In this document: positions 12,089-27,100 of the stretch, piece after piece
Layout: every line of letters begins with the position of its first letter
Numbering within the stretch: position 1 is the stretch's first letter
Assembly (NCBI GenBank): GCA_020726505.1
Contig: JAHLEZ010000022.1
Span: 620,001 to 684,000, forward strand
Origin: Leptodontidium sp. MPI-SDFR-AT-0119
Taxonomy: Eukaryota; Ascomycota; Leotiomycetes; Helotiales; Leptodontidiaceae
Reading direction: 5' to 3'
DNA: 64,000 nucleotides
Translations under genes and position numbers: made by a program
The notes under the pieces: model-generated
What the model was told of the DNA's origin: nothing
Seen by the model: the letters and a program-made list of their open reading frames with translations, nothing else
Database searches by the model: none

Positions 12089-13341
12089 TCAGTCATCCTC
12101 GGGAGCAGGCTTAACCTCCTCAACCTTCTTGCTCTCGGCCTCAAAAGCCTCAGCCATGGCCGCCTCAGCCTCATCATCCTCAAACTCCTCATCTGCATCC
12201 TTCTCCACCACCTTCTGCACAACCTTCTCCTCCGTCTCCTCCTTCTCCTCAACTTTCAAAAGACTCTTCCCACCCAACCCCCAATCCACACACCCCTCGG
12301 CCCCATACCTCTCCTCCAGCCAAACATTCGTCTTCAAGAAATGCCCACAGTCAAACCAACCCCTACTCGCACTCAACGGACTAGGATGGACACTCATAAG
12401 CACAAGATGTTTCTTCCTATCCACCTTGCTCACCCTCTTGCCCGCAGGCGCACCCCACGCCAGGAAAACCACGCCCCTCGTCCGCTTCGCAGCCACGAGA
12501 TCGATGACTTTCTGCGTGAACTTCTCCCAGCCGCGATTGCTGTGGGAATTTGCGTTGTGTGCGCGGACGGTGAGACAGGTGTTTAGGAGGAGGACGCCGC
12601 GCTGGGCCCAGGGGGTTAGGAGGCCGCCGTTGTTCGGGGGAGGGGTGAAGGAGGGGTAGTCTCGGACGAGGGCTTTGTAGATGTTCTTTAGGGAGGGAGG
12701 GGCCGGGGTGGGGGATTGGACGGAGAAGGAGAGGCCGTGGGCTTGGTTGTCGTTGTGGTAGGGGTCTTGGCCTAGGATTACGGCTTTGACTGTGTTGAGG
12801 GGGGTGTGTCTTGACCTGATGAGGGGAGGTGTTAGTAGAGGATATACCTAGGGACATTGTGCTGTTGTTGAATTCTGGTAAAAGGGGTAGATGGAGGAGA
12901 CAGGGAATAGGAGAGACGGCTCAAGGGGAAGAGAAGAGACAGTGGAGTTGAAGTAAGGGAGAGACAATGCAAATCAACGAACCAAGAATAAACATCTTCC
13001 TCCTTTGGAAATATCTTCTGCCCACTCTCCCTCTCCCTCTTCAGGAACCTCTTCAGATCCAAGAATCCCACACTCGTAACCTCATCCTTCAATTCCTTCA
13101 GCCAGCTCTCATGCAGGGTATCGATCTCCAGCTTCAGCAGATCTTTCTGCTCGGCAGTAAGGGTCTTGACCCATTTCTCCTTGTCGAAATTGACGGCTGT
13201 GTGGCCTGTGCCGTTGCTGCTGCCGGAGGAGGATTTAGGGGCGGACTTGGGGGCCCCGAAGAATGAGGTTATACTCCCGTTTGCTTTGGGCTTCTTTGCG
13301 TCTGAGGTGGGTGTGTCGGTTGCTTTGCGTTTGAGGGACAT
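12089..13341 (-). CDS. UNG1: Uracil-DNA glycosylase, family 1 (UNG)
   Basis: Two exons, 13341-12983 and 12815-12089, about 361 residues. The enzyme removes uracil from DNA in base-excision repair in nucleus and mitochondria. Family motifs are clear: the water-activating motif GQDPYH just after the splice junction, the substrate-binding region LLLNTCLTVR and FTQKVI, GVVFLAWGAPAGK, and the DNA-intercalation loop HPSPLSASRGWF. The N-terminus (MSLKRKATDTP...SITSFFG) is Lys/Ser-rich and resembles a PCNA-interacting box (SITSFF) preceded by a nuclear-localisation-like stretch. The C-terminus adds an acidic Glu/Lys tail of about 70 residues that the bacterial enzyme lacks. The frame stays open to 13386 upstream without another ATG, so 13341 is the best start. 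The intron falls between W and S of the VYSW/SRHTPL segment. Confidence 0.95.
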
Positions 13342-14099
13342 GGTGAAGGAGCGGATGGGAGAGTGTACTGGTACTTGCGGGTGCAATTGTCCTCGCAGGA
13401 GTTGTTGTTGTAGACGGTGAGCGGTGGTGAGGGAGAACAGTTTGGCGGAACGGTGGTGGTTGAGGGTTGGAAATACTCTTTACTTTTAGTGGGGAGTGAG
13501 TGAGTGGAGAAGAGGAGTTTAAGATCTAAGATGTGGAGGAGGTTGGTAGAGGCGAGAAATCGGAAAGGAGGAAGGAAGGTCGTTGAGTTTAGTTGAGGCA
13601 CAGTAGTGTGGTGGAGCGGACTAGGTACGGAGCTGAGCTGAGCTGAATCGCCAGGGAGGTCGCGTCAAAATAATCCATGACGCGAAGCGAAGCGCGTAAA
13701 TTGGAAGAGTCTCTCGAGGTCAGGTCAGAGGTCCGAGCGAGAACCGTGATCAGCCAATGGGAAATGGTTTGGGGACGGAACATCAGGCAGATCAACGATA
13801 AAGCTGTATGACTGTATGACTGTGAGAAGACTGATTCATTGTCATCCAATGATGCAGGTGACTTTCATGGATACAAGTCTTGAAGGCCCTGATCTACCAG
13901 AGTCGACAGAACCTCAATCTTTGAGGGTACATCCAATAGGTATTATAATTGACATCTAAGTAGTATACAAGATAGCCATCTCACCAGCCATCAGAACGCC
14001 CATTCCGCTATGCTGAAATGCAATCAAGCCACCTCCAGCCATGCCTTTTGTTTTCTTACGCCCCAAAATCAAATCCCAGAATGGAGTGGTATCATCTTT
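13342..14099. other. Intergenic between UNG and carrier genes
   Basis: Contains the UNG promoter side and the 3' flank of the carrier gene. The open frame at 13589-13849 on the - strand has no recognisable features. A CTGAG-type short repeat (gagctgagctgagctg) lies near 13630. Nothing else seen. Confidence 0.5.
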
Positions 14100-15504
14100 T
14101 TACACAGCCGTCATCTTTCTCTCCGCTCTCTCGTTCACACTCCTGAATGCCCGCTTTCCAACCTCGTAACAGCTGATCATGATCGCACAGGATGGTGCGA
14201 TCTTCAGTGTCCGGGGGATCCATCCTCGCCATAATCCTGCCAATCCTTCTTCTCGGAAGATGTGCCACAGAAATCTGGGCATCGATCGTTCTTCGGGTGC
14301 CAGTACCTTCTCAGCTCCAAGGGTATTTCCTGGCTCAAAAACCTGCCTCCTTGTCTTGCCTACATCGAACGGCATTGTTAGAATCGATGCAACTGCTCCA
14401 GATGAAGCACCTGCAATAAAACTGTCCAGGAAGGTGTTGTAGTGGTTCTCTCGACTTTGAGATCTACTCCTGGCTCGTGCTCTCGATCCATCGGCCGATA
14501 GAGACCGTCCTCGTCCTTTCTCTCTTGCTTCCGTTAACATTCCTCGAATGCTTTCATACCCTAGCCAGTAAATCCCCGAGAAGGGCACATCTCTCCACAT
14601 GGTCAAAGTCAACCCCCTCCATAAGGATGTGTATCCATGTGTGGCTATCATCTCTCCCATTCCTTGAACCGTCTCTGCAAAATGCGCTCCTCCAGTCGAT
14701 CGACTCGCCTGCAACCTCGTCCTAAACATCTCAATAGGTCCAACAGCTGTAGCAGCAACTATCCGTGCTGTAGCCCCAGATATGAGGGGTGCGTAGGTAT
14801 CTGAGAAATGTCGGTTGATCGGACTCCGATTGTTGAATCGCAACCAGTCGTATCCAGTAAAGTAGATAATGTTCGCTGGTACTGTCATTACCAGGGTCGG
14901 GGACAGTCCTCTCCACAAAGAGGTCACTCCTTCATTCCGCGCTATCTTCCGAAGTCCGTCGAATGTCGAATTGTAGGACCGCTTCTGTGTTTCCTCCACT
15001 GCACAATCTGCTCCGATCTCTCCAATCCTTGGAGCTGCCATACAGTATTCGACATTATTCGTAGCAAAGAAAACCTCTCTACAGCATGCCGTCACCCCTA
15101 GATTTGGAGGAAGTGTACTGAAGGATCGCGGCGAGGAGGTGGCGAGCTTCGAGATTGTGGAAAGTGGCGATGGGGTCGTAGGTTGGGATTGTAGCCGAAC
15201 TCGGACGACATCAAGTGGTGTTACTGTAGATTATTAGTATTCATCTGTTAGCGGATGCAGGCTAATGCTCACCCAAGAGCGAAGTCAACAAACTCCCGGA
15301 CATGGCCGATAACATCTTCTGCCCCGCCGTGATGCCAATATCGATATCCTCATTATCGCCGGACATGGCTATTGTTGAGGATTCTCCTGGGATGAGATTA
15401 TCTCCATGTATTCTGTCATGTCCCTGACCACCAAAAGTCTCCCTGTGATAGCTTGTGGCGAGCTCCTCGTCGGCATGAGCAGGACTATCCCAATGGCCCG
15501 ACAT
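14100..15504 (-). CDS. Mitochondrial carrier family protein, Mtm1/SLC25A39-like
   Basis: Two exons, upstream exon ending at 15273 and 15223-14100. The protein has the three-fold carrier architecture of the mitochondrial inner membrane. The first carrier signature TPLDVVRVRLQSQ is created by the splice junction; the second is VGPIEMFRTRLQAS; the third is MPFDVGKTRRQVF. Each is followed by a LWRG motif (SLWRGL, SLWRGLTLTM, GLWRGWIPRT). The order and the RIGE..CMAAP-type insert after the first helix resemble yeast Mtm1 and human SLC25A39/40, which are tied to mitochondrial manganese, iron and glutathione homeostasis. The start is uncertain: in-frame ATGs occur at 15681, 15504 and 15366; only the segment after 15366 (DIDIGITAGQKMLSAMSGS) is typical of the family. 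I give 15504. The gene is divergent from the F-box gene. Confidence 0.88.
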
Positions 15505-15921
15505 CGACAGTTGACCTGCTTCGATATGCCAGAAACGATATCTGCCGTCCAAGAAGTCCAGATATTTCCAGGTCGTGGCTGTTGCTGTTGTTGTCGTCGT
15601 GGCCCTCGGAGGATGTTGGTTCGGAGAGGAGTCAAGGTTAAAGTCAAAAGTGATGATGCCGGCAATACTAAATATTTCCATGGATCGGAGCCGAGCTCTG
15701 GTAGAAAAATCCCAAAACAGTTTAGACAAAAGGATTTAGCGGGAGTCGGCCGCTCAGCCGGCGATGACGGCTTTGATAACGGATCGGTGAATGACTTCGC
15801 TTCGGACTTAAGAGTTGATAAGGTACGAAATGAAGGCAGTCTGCTTTTGTATCAACAACAATAACACCAAGACCTATATACGCATTCCTACACGACTCTC
15901 CTAGATTGAACAATACTTAAA
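15505..15921. other. Divergent promoter region between carrier and F-box genes
   Basis: About 420 bp between two divergently transcribed genes. The carrier frame remains open leftwards into this region to an ATG at 15681, so part of it could be coding for a longer N-terminus. No further element recognised. Confidence 0.5.
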
Positions 15922-17466
15922 ATGGAAGACACGAACCCAGAATTAGAGCAGTTCCGCCAACAATGGAGAGCAGAAGTTTCCGCAAGGACCCAGACTGAGG
16001 GGAATAAGGACCCGAAGTCAACAAAGATACACCGCAAGCCACCGCCCATCACCAGTCTCGCATCCACCAGCAGAGGGGCGAAACCTTCACAAGAAGAGGA
16101 AGAAGCAGAGCATCCTACATTTCACTCACTAGATGGATCTCGGGAAGACGCAGGGCATGGGGAGAGTTCAAAGAGCGTGGTGAGAGAGCCACAGTCTGCC
16201 TTGGAACACTATGAGAAAGCGGTAGAGCGAGAAACTACAGGTAAACTCGGAGAAAGCTTGAGTCTCTACCGCAAAGCTTTTCGCGTAAGTTGAGGCTATT
16301 TTGATCAACGGGTAATCACTAACTCGTGCCAGATGGATGATCGAGTTGATCAGAAATACAAGAGCAAACATTTTCCACCTTCGTACTTTGCCTCTAAACC
16401 TTCCAATCCGAATCCATCAAACGCCCCCGTCACAGTCCCGAATACTGCCCACCACTCCCTAGACGGGCCCCCACAGACTATAAAACAACTCATTGGGGCA
16501 TTTTCAGGTCTATCGATCGAGCCGGCTCCACCAGCTATTGAAGGAACACCTGCTCCTCCTTGTCCAATCGCCACCCTACCGGAAGAGATCCTCGTTCATA
16601 TATTCACAGATGTTGCTGTCCTGGATGTTTCGTCTTTTGTTAGACTTGCACAAGTTTGCAAGCGGATGGCATACTTGGTAGCTACAGAGGAGCAAGTCTG
16701 GAAACGAGTCTGCCTAGGTTCTGAAGTTGGATTTGGAGCTATGCACTATCAGTGGCAACGAGAAGTTCTCGGTGGCCCATTGAAAGAAGAGGACATAGAC
16801 TTTGATGACTCCGATGAAGAAGTCACATTGCCCCCTCTAGACAGCGCAGCAATCACAGACATATTGCACAGGACCGCATACTCATCATCCTGGCACCAGA
16901 TGTTCCGGACTAGACCAAGAATACGCTTCAACGGTTGCTACATCAGTACTGTCAATTACATGAGAGCAGGACAAGCATCTCAATCTCAAGTCACATGGCA
17001 TAGCCCTGTGCACATCGTCACCTACTATCGGTATTTGAGATTCTTTCGAGACGGAACTGTCATCAGTCTCCTCACAACGAGCGAGCCAGCCGAGGTGGTC
17101 CACCATCTTACCAAAGAGCTACAAGAAACCCACCGAGGAGGCGCCGCACCTCATCTACCTTCAATCGTCATGCAAAATGCATTACGGGGACGATGGCGCC
17201 TCTCCACCACAACTGATAATCCTGAAGTGGACATCAAAGATGCCGAAGGCGATATCTTTATCGAGACGGAAGGGGTAAACGCAAGGTACATGTACCGCAT
17301 GAAACTTTCCCTACGTTCTGCAGGCAAGGGTGCGAGAAACAATAAGCTCGTATGGCAGGGGTTCTGGAATTATAACCTCCTGACTGATGACTCTGGAGAG
17401 TTCACTCTCAGGAACGATAAGGCCTTCTTCTGGAGTCGTGTGAAGAGTTATGGCGATGGAGCATGA
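15922..17466 (+). CDS. F-box protein of the Pof7/Hrt3 (FBXO9-like) family
   Basis: Two exons, 15922-16284 and 16333-17466, 498 residues. Family order is complete. A disordered N-terminus is followed by a TPR-like helix pair (ALEHYEKAVERETTGKLGES and LYRKAFRMDDRVD, the second split by the intron), an F-box (ATLPEEILVHIFTDVAVLD, then LAQVCKRMAYLVATEEQVWK), and a C-terminal region with FNGCYISTVNYMRAGQ and KLVWQGFWNYN. Such proteins are substrate receptors of SCF (Skp1-cullin-F-box) ubiquitin ligases; human FBXO9 and yeast Hrt3 are the named relatives. It starts 241 bp from the nearest plausible start of the divergent carrier gene. Confidence 0.92.
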
Positions 17467-19118
17467 GGTATGAATGCCGTTCAATGTCAATAACAGTGTT
17501 CAGCCGAAATTGGCTCCCAATGAAACATGTTTACAGAGGTCAATATATTTGAGACCGGGCAAAGATCTGGGGCTCTGGGCTTAAGTTGTCAAACTATAGC
17601 CAAGGTAGGGGATTGTGGACTTCCAAACCTTCTAGAGCAATGGCAGTAAGGTGGGTTTGTCGGAAAGTCTATGGTTGATCTACTGTAATATGTTGAGTTA
17701 CTTAACTACTCTGAAAGCATCAGCAAACTCTCTCAAGTCATGCCCATCTTCTAATGGTAGCTACACATGAATTTCGACATGCAATCCGCTGATCATTCTG
17801 AGTCAGATTCTATCTTCTCTTTTTCAATGTAGTCCCCAATGACGACTACATATGAAGTCCTCCCGGTGATAAGTACGCATGTGATGGCTAGCTGTTATTG
17901 AAATAGACGAAACTCCCCCACAATCGCCGTGGGAAGGTAGTCCTGGCCGGAAAGTAAACTTTCGGGTTGTTTCTTCGGGTAGGAGAAGTTTCTTCTATCC
18001 ACTTTTATGTTTACTTGAAGCTTGAGGAAGGATCCTCAAGCTAGTTCTTACCATACAGTACAGGATGGAGTGGAATTATTCAAGGACCTCTGGTCATGCG
18101 CTCAAAGGAAGAAAGGCGGGGGAAGTGAGCTGCACTGCGACCGGTCTTTTCTTTTCTCCTGGCTTATTGCGTTCCTTTTCAATTCCCCAGACTCAAGAAG
18201 TCGCATACATCCCACCCGATCCTTTGCGAAGGGGTTCCTCATGACAGGCTCAAGTTGTACGAACACCCTGCGCCACATCACGAATGCCGGACGCCAGTCC
18301 GATCTCCCACACAACCCATCTCACATCACTCAGTGACATCCGCGGCACCAAGAGAATAATCAAGATCCCTTGTCCAATCGGGATGCCGCGGCCAGCCTGG
18401 TTTTCGCGAAACTTCGACGCCAGTGTATGAGGATCTGACGATGAAACATGCAGCCTCACCCAACCACGAGTCCTCGTTCGATATTTCCTCTTAAGGTTCT
18501 CCATCCACGCTCACGCCTACGCCATCTGAACGCAGCTGTTCGCCAGATGGGCCGAGCTTCACCTTTGGTTTCACAGATCTGCGTTCGGGGGTGGTGATGT
18601 GACGACTCATGAAGTGGAGTTCATGGCGCAGACTGGGCCGCAAAGCGGTCGTTCTAGAAACAAATAAATATAAGGTCTGTACATCCCTTGTCCCGTGGGA
18701 GTGAGTGAGATGGACACCCACGTCAAGCCCGACATTTTGACTTCTTCGGTACCGTACTTACTGTTCTCTATTCGCTAATCAACTTGCCAGAAACTGAGTT
18801 CTTGAAGTTGACTTTCAGATATTCACGGTTGAACTGAACACTAGGTATCTGTTTGTTCGGTTCGCGTGAATCTTACTTTCCAGAAGGAATTCAACGTGGA
18901 GATATACTTTGGCGATTTACTGCATTGTGGTTTTTACCTTCCGTTCACCGCTGCCTGGGTCATACGATGAACGCCATGTGCTAGATGCGATTTACTGGCA
19001 CCGCTTCCAACAGTCGGAGACTTAAGTACATAAGAACACCTACCCTTCTCGGAGGCGGGACTTACCTTCCCCCCTGGCCTCGCTCGACGTCTCACTGTGT
19101 TGATATCGAACGGCAAAG
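17467..19118. other. 1.65-kb intergenic stretch, no gene supported
   Basis: Open frames here (18022-18336 +, 18102-18314 -, 18250-18504 -, 18491-18721 -) are short, overlap each other and have no family features. The segment upstream of 19119 is the promoter side of the small secreted protein gene. No repeat or RNA gene recognised. Confidence 0.45.
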
Positions 19119-19650
19119 ATGGAGAGACTACTATTTTGGATATTAGCAGTTTCAATGGTCGTCTCTACCGCCGCCGCAGCATGTTCACCACCTAACATCC
19201 GGCTTGCTGTAGGCGACACCAAATTCTCAGTCCCTTTATTCAAGGACTGTAATTTTGGGGATCCAGCAGCTGTGACACCAAATAGTACGTCTCTTCTGCC
19301 TTCTTCTAACTTCCTCCCATCCCCTCTGCCAGTCCTAAGCACAGGCTAACATCGCATCAGAAAATCCACCCGCGCCATCAACAGCCAAATCCGCCTCCGC
19401 GGACTACAGCGCATTCGTGGACTCATCCGGATCAGCGTTGAATTCCGACAGCACCAAGAAACTTCTCGCGTTCTTCGGGCAGGCTGTGAAACTTGATGTC
19501 TTGCTAGAGCAGACGATATGTACGGTTACGGATACGGAGAATGGGATTTTTGTGGTTGAGGATGGAGATGGGGGGGTCGAGGGGCAGGAGGAGTTGGATG
19601 AGGGGAGTGAGGTGGAGGTTGGGAGTTATAGGTGTATTATTGATCTTTGA
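19119..19650 (+). CDS. Small secreted protein, effector-like
   Basis: Two exons, 19119-19284 and 19361-19650, 151 residues. The N-terminus [20 protein letters not shown] is a clear signal peptide followed by a cysteine at the mature start. The mature part holds a few cysteines (CSPP, KDCNFGD, EQTICTV, SYRCII), a Pro/Ala/Ser-rich linker and an acidic stretch rich in Asp/Glu/Gly near the C-terminus. I recognise no family. Size, signal peptide and cysteines fit secreted cell-surface or effector candidates of filamentous fungi. Splicing is supported by a consensus donor (GTACGT) and an ATCAG acceptor, and the frame stays open across the join. Confidence 0.65.
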
Positions 19651-21915
19651 GGAGGGACCAAGGATGGGAAAGAGCTTATATCTGGAGGGGGGGAAAGCAC
19701 GGGGATTTTCAGAAGGAGACTGAAAATGAGGAGGAGGGGAGAAAATTGCCAAGCGCGACATATGAAAGCGACTATGGAAGACGAAGGTTCTTGAGCTGGG
19801 AGCTCGGATCTATTACCTATCGTCGTATACTTGGTGGGGGCTGATGGGTTGGGACCTGATCATCACTGAATTTAGAGATGTGATGAGAATGAGCCTACGT
19901 ATTAGCTTACTGCGACAAGCTGCTGCTTCGAATTCAAAAGCACGTCGGATATTGAACATGGGGGCAAGACGAGGACAGTGGAACACAGCACACCTGGACC
20001 ACACGATGGACGTCACTGCCCGAGAGGTAATGAAGGGCGGGGTGGAATGAACAGATAGTATTTGATGTATATTCATACCGTAGTATAGATTATACCCAAT
20101 TCCTCTTGGTTGACGATATTGCGAAGACTTACAGTAGTTGGTTCTTACTCTCTCTCTCTCTCTAAAAAACAACTGGTAGGCATGTTGTGGTTTTCTTGAC
20201 GTCGATATAGCGAAGACATTACAGTAGTAGGTAGTTTCTCACTTCGCTTCAGTCGACCTGTGGCAGATACATTGTGGTTCGGTCCACGTCAAAGGTTCCT
20301 TGAGCCAACACAATAGCCGAGGGAGATTTATTGATACTCGGCGAAGACGGCAAAGGCAGTAAACTTTAAGTAATCTTGCCACTATCTCATATTTGTCCTG
20401 AATCTGGAGAAGGAGGTAGAAATGTGTGGCGCAGCAAGAACTCGTTGAAGATGGGGCTTGTAACGAAGGAAGATGAGTGATGATAGCCTCTGCACCAGGC
20501 CAGAAGCAAAGGGATGTCATCCAGAGTAGCATCTGTTGTAAACTGGACTTCACCAGACGAATGTTACAGGCCTAGCAAGGTGACTACTCCCCAACTGGTC
20601 GAATACGCGTCCTCGATGAATCTGAGCCCTTCCTACGACGTTACAGCTATAGTAAATTAGCCAGAATATCGTGCTAGTACTAGATAAAAACGGCACTATG
20701 TTGGTAGGTATCTCTCCAGACCATCCATGTCCCCAGAACCTGAACGTGAATTCTTTCAAGCGGAAGACATCCCAAGATCACAGAGCGTGAGTGATTGCCC
20801 GTTAAGGGCTCCCCCTCATCCTTGCAGAGTCTTAAAATCAATTTAGTCGACCTACGATCCTGCACGCGTGACGGGCCAGTCCGGCGCGTAGTTCATCTCA
20901 ACTAATCTCTCGAGGCATGTCTGATCGGAGTAACGTTGCGCCATGCCAAATTCAACCCCTGGAACTTCTTGATGTTCCTGAATCTTGTGATGAATGCAGA
21001 GTGTAGTCTTGATAAGGTTTGGCCGAGAAGTCGAGGATAATTGTGTTTTGCCGGTGTACTTGGTCAGATGAGGAAGGTGATCGCTGGGATCGGCAGAGGA
21101 GAGACTACTTGCAGAAGCTTCATTTTCACGAGCAAGTCCCCTGGAAGATTAATATTCCCCTTTTCAACGATAGTAAAGCATTCTAGTGGTGTCCCAAGGG
21201 TTCAAGAATTTTAGGATTTGGCCCTGACATGTTCCAAGTTTTGCGCTTCTGGGTGGGTGAAAGGTGTAGCTGGGGTTTGTTCTGGCTTCGCTTACAGCGG
21301 CTAAACATCAGTACCAGCAGACGTTTGGTAGCCAGGTCATCGGAATCTATCGGGACCTGGACAAGGAGGCCGATCCCCTATTCTGTTCAACAGCTAAACC
21401 ACAGGCCCCCCATTGAGGAAGCCCTCACTCTCGCTGTCCCGAAATTCGACCCCACACAGCAGCAGCCCTGATGACCAACTCGATTCCAATCGGTCTCGAC
21501 GCTCGGAGGCAACATAGACCCGATGGCTTGTGACATCCGAAAGCAAATAAATGCAATGCTAGACTAGACCACGGGGGCTTTTGAGACCATTTTTGGACTT
21601 TACTTGAAGTGTTGCAATGTCCGACATAGATGTCTTGTCAAAGCCTTGGGGATAAGAAGGAAGGACTCATTACTGGTGATGTTCTCCTGTTTAATCTCGG
21701 TGGAAGTAACGTTAGTCTTCATTTTCGTGACCTTCTGCATTTGGAGTGTGAAAGACATCTTGAAAGGGAGTATCGTTGGAATAGGGGATTAGACGTATAA
21801 AGCTGATTGGGTCTGTTCTCATGTTCCTGTGTCCCCTCCTATTACTCTTGAAGCTCTCTGTAGTAGACCTGTCCTGGTATATCTCGTTTAATATTTAAAT
21901 TTTTGCTAATCCATC
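19651..21915. other. 2.3-kb gene-poor stretch upstream of the chitinase gene
   Basis: A (CT)8 microsatellite lies at 20148-20163. It is flanked by an imperfect direct repeat of about 33 bp: 20109-20140 and 20195-20231 share cgata(t)gcgaagac.ttacagtagt. Open frames at 20239-20553 and 20550-20865 on the - strand and 21229-21471 on the + strand have no family features. The last few hundred bases are the chitinase promoter side. No gene supported. Confidence 0.45.
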
Positions 21916-23676
<1,761 letters not shown>

Positions 23677-24160
23677 GAGGCTGGGTGATGGAAAGTGGTC
23701 GTGATTGGGCGGGAGGTTTCTTTTGTTTATACTTGATGGTCGAGATATTCGTGAAATCGATTGGCGATTTGATATGTAGCAATTTTTCTACTTAGTAACA
23801 GTTTGAGTGTTGGCTTACCAATAAATTTCTCAATCGCAATATTAACGCTATGCGAACCAATATCCATCTTGACACCACGGAATTGCTCTCATTCTTTCAG
23901 CGGCTCATAGGAGTTATTGCCGTTGCCAAGGTAAAGCCACTAGACGCCTATACGATTGCCCTTTCGGGTGGAGCCTGAACTGAGGTCGAGGCGCATGTCG
24001 AAAGATATCTTAAAAGCGGTCCCGGTCGACTTTTCCCTTGCTAGCTTCTCCCTCTATCAGCTACGGAGTTTGTTGCACTTCACATTGCTTACTTGGGCCT
24101 TAAAAATACGACGTAGAAAATTTAGTAGTATATGCTGCGAGTCTGCTTCTGTTGATATTC
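23677..24160. other. Intergenic between convergent chitinase and TPR-CHAT genes
   Basis: Shared 3' flank of two convergent genes. No gene or repeat recognised. Confidence 0.5.
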
Positions 24161-27100
24161 TTATACCCCGAAATGAACATAGGGAACCCAGTACAAAGGT
24201 TTCTCATCATCCTGGTCGCTGGCTTCAATATCCCTTGGTAGCGTAGCACCTCCCAGGTCTCCATCATTCGATCCAGATATCGTCAATTGGCCTGCTTCTC
24301 TGGAATGTGCCATTTCCGAGACCCACTTGTTCCGAACTTCCCTTATCGCTGTGTGAAGGCCCCAGCATACTGCCTCGTCTGTCATACCTTTATCCCTCAT
24401 CCCTTCGTAGGTCATTCTGGCTATGTCTACGCAGGTTTCGTCATTCACCTCCCACAGGGTGCCCACAACGTGACGAAACCCCGCAAGCTGATAAGCACTA
24501 ACTAGATGGATGCTCTCGTCGACAAATCTGTCGTCTTTGATTTGGCCGGTCCCACATGCCGAGAGGTAAGCGAGAAATGGCAAACGCTCACGGAGTTTCA
24601 TCTCCATCAGAGTGCCGACCATCAACGGGTCCGTTTCCCAATCTTCTAGGAGTAATTGGCTCTGAGAAGGGTCAACTCTGTTCGCGTTGGCGTGTCCGGC
24701 AAAGTGAAAGATTTTGCAACTCGGCAAAAGAGCTAAGATGTCCTTCTTATATCTTCTGGGTTCAATAGTGTCAATGGCCATGGATTTACAAATGCCGTGT
24801 AGCATAGACACCTCCTTGGCTGCGAAGGGAAGTTGACTGATACATCCCGGTGTATCTCGCATCGCAATAAGGAGCGCTTGGGGTGAAGCCGATGGTATCG
24901 ATGCTGGGATTCGACTTTGGCGACCACGTATGATTGCCTTGACGGACAAGTTGTAGGATGATATTACCCTGTCAAGTGTGTTATCGATACCACTCTTGTT
25001 GAATAGTCCAGCCGCGTGGAGAGGAAATTTGGTCAGCAGCCCCGTAGGAATCCACCACATATGTGGCCAAGTGGACGGGAGCTCCCGAAAACCAAGAGCA
25101 TCCAGAACCGGATTCGCGATAGTATGCCACAGCCACTCTAGTACGTCGGGATGCCCTAGGTCACCTTTGCGAGCTATTTCCTCAATCTCGTTGCTATCTA
25201 AATTCTGCAAGGCCAATGAGCGTATTTGATGGCGTTCGACGATTACCGCATCACAACGATACCCGCTGACATTAATAATAACAATTGGACCATAAGTAGC
25301 GGCAGCTTGCATATCTTCACTGCTTGGCGCAAGTAAGAAATCCGCAAACCCCGGTTGCTGACGAATTTCGGCTATCAGTCGATCGAACTCGTCTGCTGCA
25401 TCATAACGCCGCGTTGCCTGAGCTTGCCAAGGCTGAGGGTCTTCTTCCGTTAATGAGATGTTTTGGATGATGGGCGGCTCTAGCTCGTCTCTGAGACGGG
25501 TGAACCGCTCTGCTAGCTCGCCGTGTTTCTTCTGTAGGTCCAGAGCATCCACTTGCAACTCATCGAGGGATCCTGCAAGCACACCTCGACCCTGCTCAAG
25601 AAATTCAAGCGCCACTAGTGGACTTTTTCCAATCTCCAACGCGGCAGCTGCGGCATCAGATGCCAGCCCAGAAATCTGACTGAGGAGGTGCTGTTTGTCT
25701 GAATTCCTGAGTGACCGCGGGGTCAGCTGAGGAATGAGGCCGAGAACAACCTTTGCGGTGTCGTAGGCCAGTTGCCAGTCTGACGTGAACCCATAACAGG
25801 CAAGGAGTGATTTGCCAGCCTCTATGCGAGAAGTAATCAACGAGTTGGGCTGATATAGAGCTGACTTAGAGCAAGATATGACTCGTTCGAGGTCATCCTG
25901 CGTGTTGGTCTTCAAGAACCGGGCAAAGAGTGCTTTCCCAAGTGAGTTCAGATAGATCGCCCGGTTTGGAATATTTTCTGGAGTAGCATCGACAGCTTCT
26001 TGTGCCATTCGAATTGATGCCTCAAGGTCATCTATTGATTCTGTATTCGCATATCTCTTACCGAATATGGTTGCCAGGTTTTGCAATCGCTTTGGCCAGT
26101 TTGGATTGTCTCTTGCCGTCAGGTCAACGGCTTCCTGTACGGCTCGGACAGCTTCATCAATATCGGTCTCTGTCTCCGTCTCCAAAAACCTTTGTCCAAG
26201 TGCCAGTCCAAGGTTGTTTTTCAATGCAGCTTTCTGACTTGTGTTGTCCTCCGGAGTCAAACCAATGGCATTTCGTATTAACATGATGGCCTCGTCGAGG
26301 TCGGTCAATTGCCGTACCCTTGAGTACCTGTCTGTGAGTAGGTAGCCGAGGTTGCATAGGCAACTCGCTAGATTTGAGTTGGCTTTGGGAGTGTTGTTAA
26401 CAGCTCCTCGTGATGCTTGGATGGCTTGCTCTAGGTCCCCTAGTGCCCCTATCTTCGCATATCTTTGGCCGAGGCAAATTGCCAGGTTATTCAACCATCC
26501 TGCTCCCTCTGGTTGGCCTCCCTGTCCCGGTACCGCACTGATAGCTTCCTGCGTAATTCGAATGGCGTTATCGATGTCGGCCATTTCTCCCATTTTCAAG
26601 TACCGCTTTGTAAGTTGGACTCCGAGCAAGTTTAGCCGCGATCCACGATATGGGTGGTCTCTCGGTGTCATATTGATGGATTCCTGGGCTACTCTAATAC
26701 ATTCTTCTATGTCAGCCGTCGCTCCGGTTGTAGAGTGCTTGCTGTCGAGTAGGATTCCCAAGCTTTCCAACCGTCCACCCCGATCCGGATGATGTTCTGG
26801 CGTCGCACGAACACATTCCTGTGCCACTCGGATAGCTTCTTCGAGATCGGGCATCTCTCTTGTCTTCGAATATCGGTGTCCGAGCTGGACTCTTAGGTTG
26901 TTCAATCGACCTCCGAGCTCTGGGTGATCTTTATGCGTGATACGAACAGCTTCCCGTGACACGTGGAGAGCTTCTTCGTGGTCAGATTCGATGCCTGTCC
27001 TCAAATATCTCTTGTTAAGAAGAACTCCGAAATTGTTCAACCACATTGGCTGATTTTTGTGCTCTTTTGGAGTCATATGAACAGTCTGTCTTGCAACTCG

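Noticed and set aside
20239..20865. Two - strand frames upstream of the chitinase gene
   Set aside because: No ATG with sensible context in the first, no motifs in either, and no splice signals joining them into a longer product.
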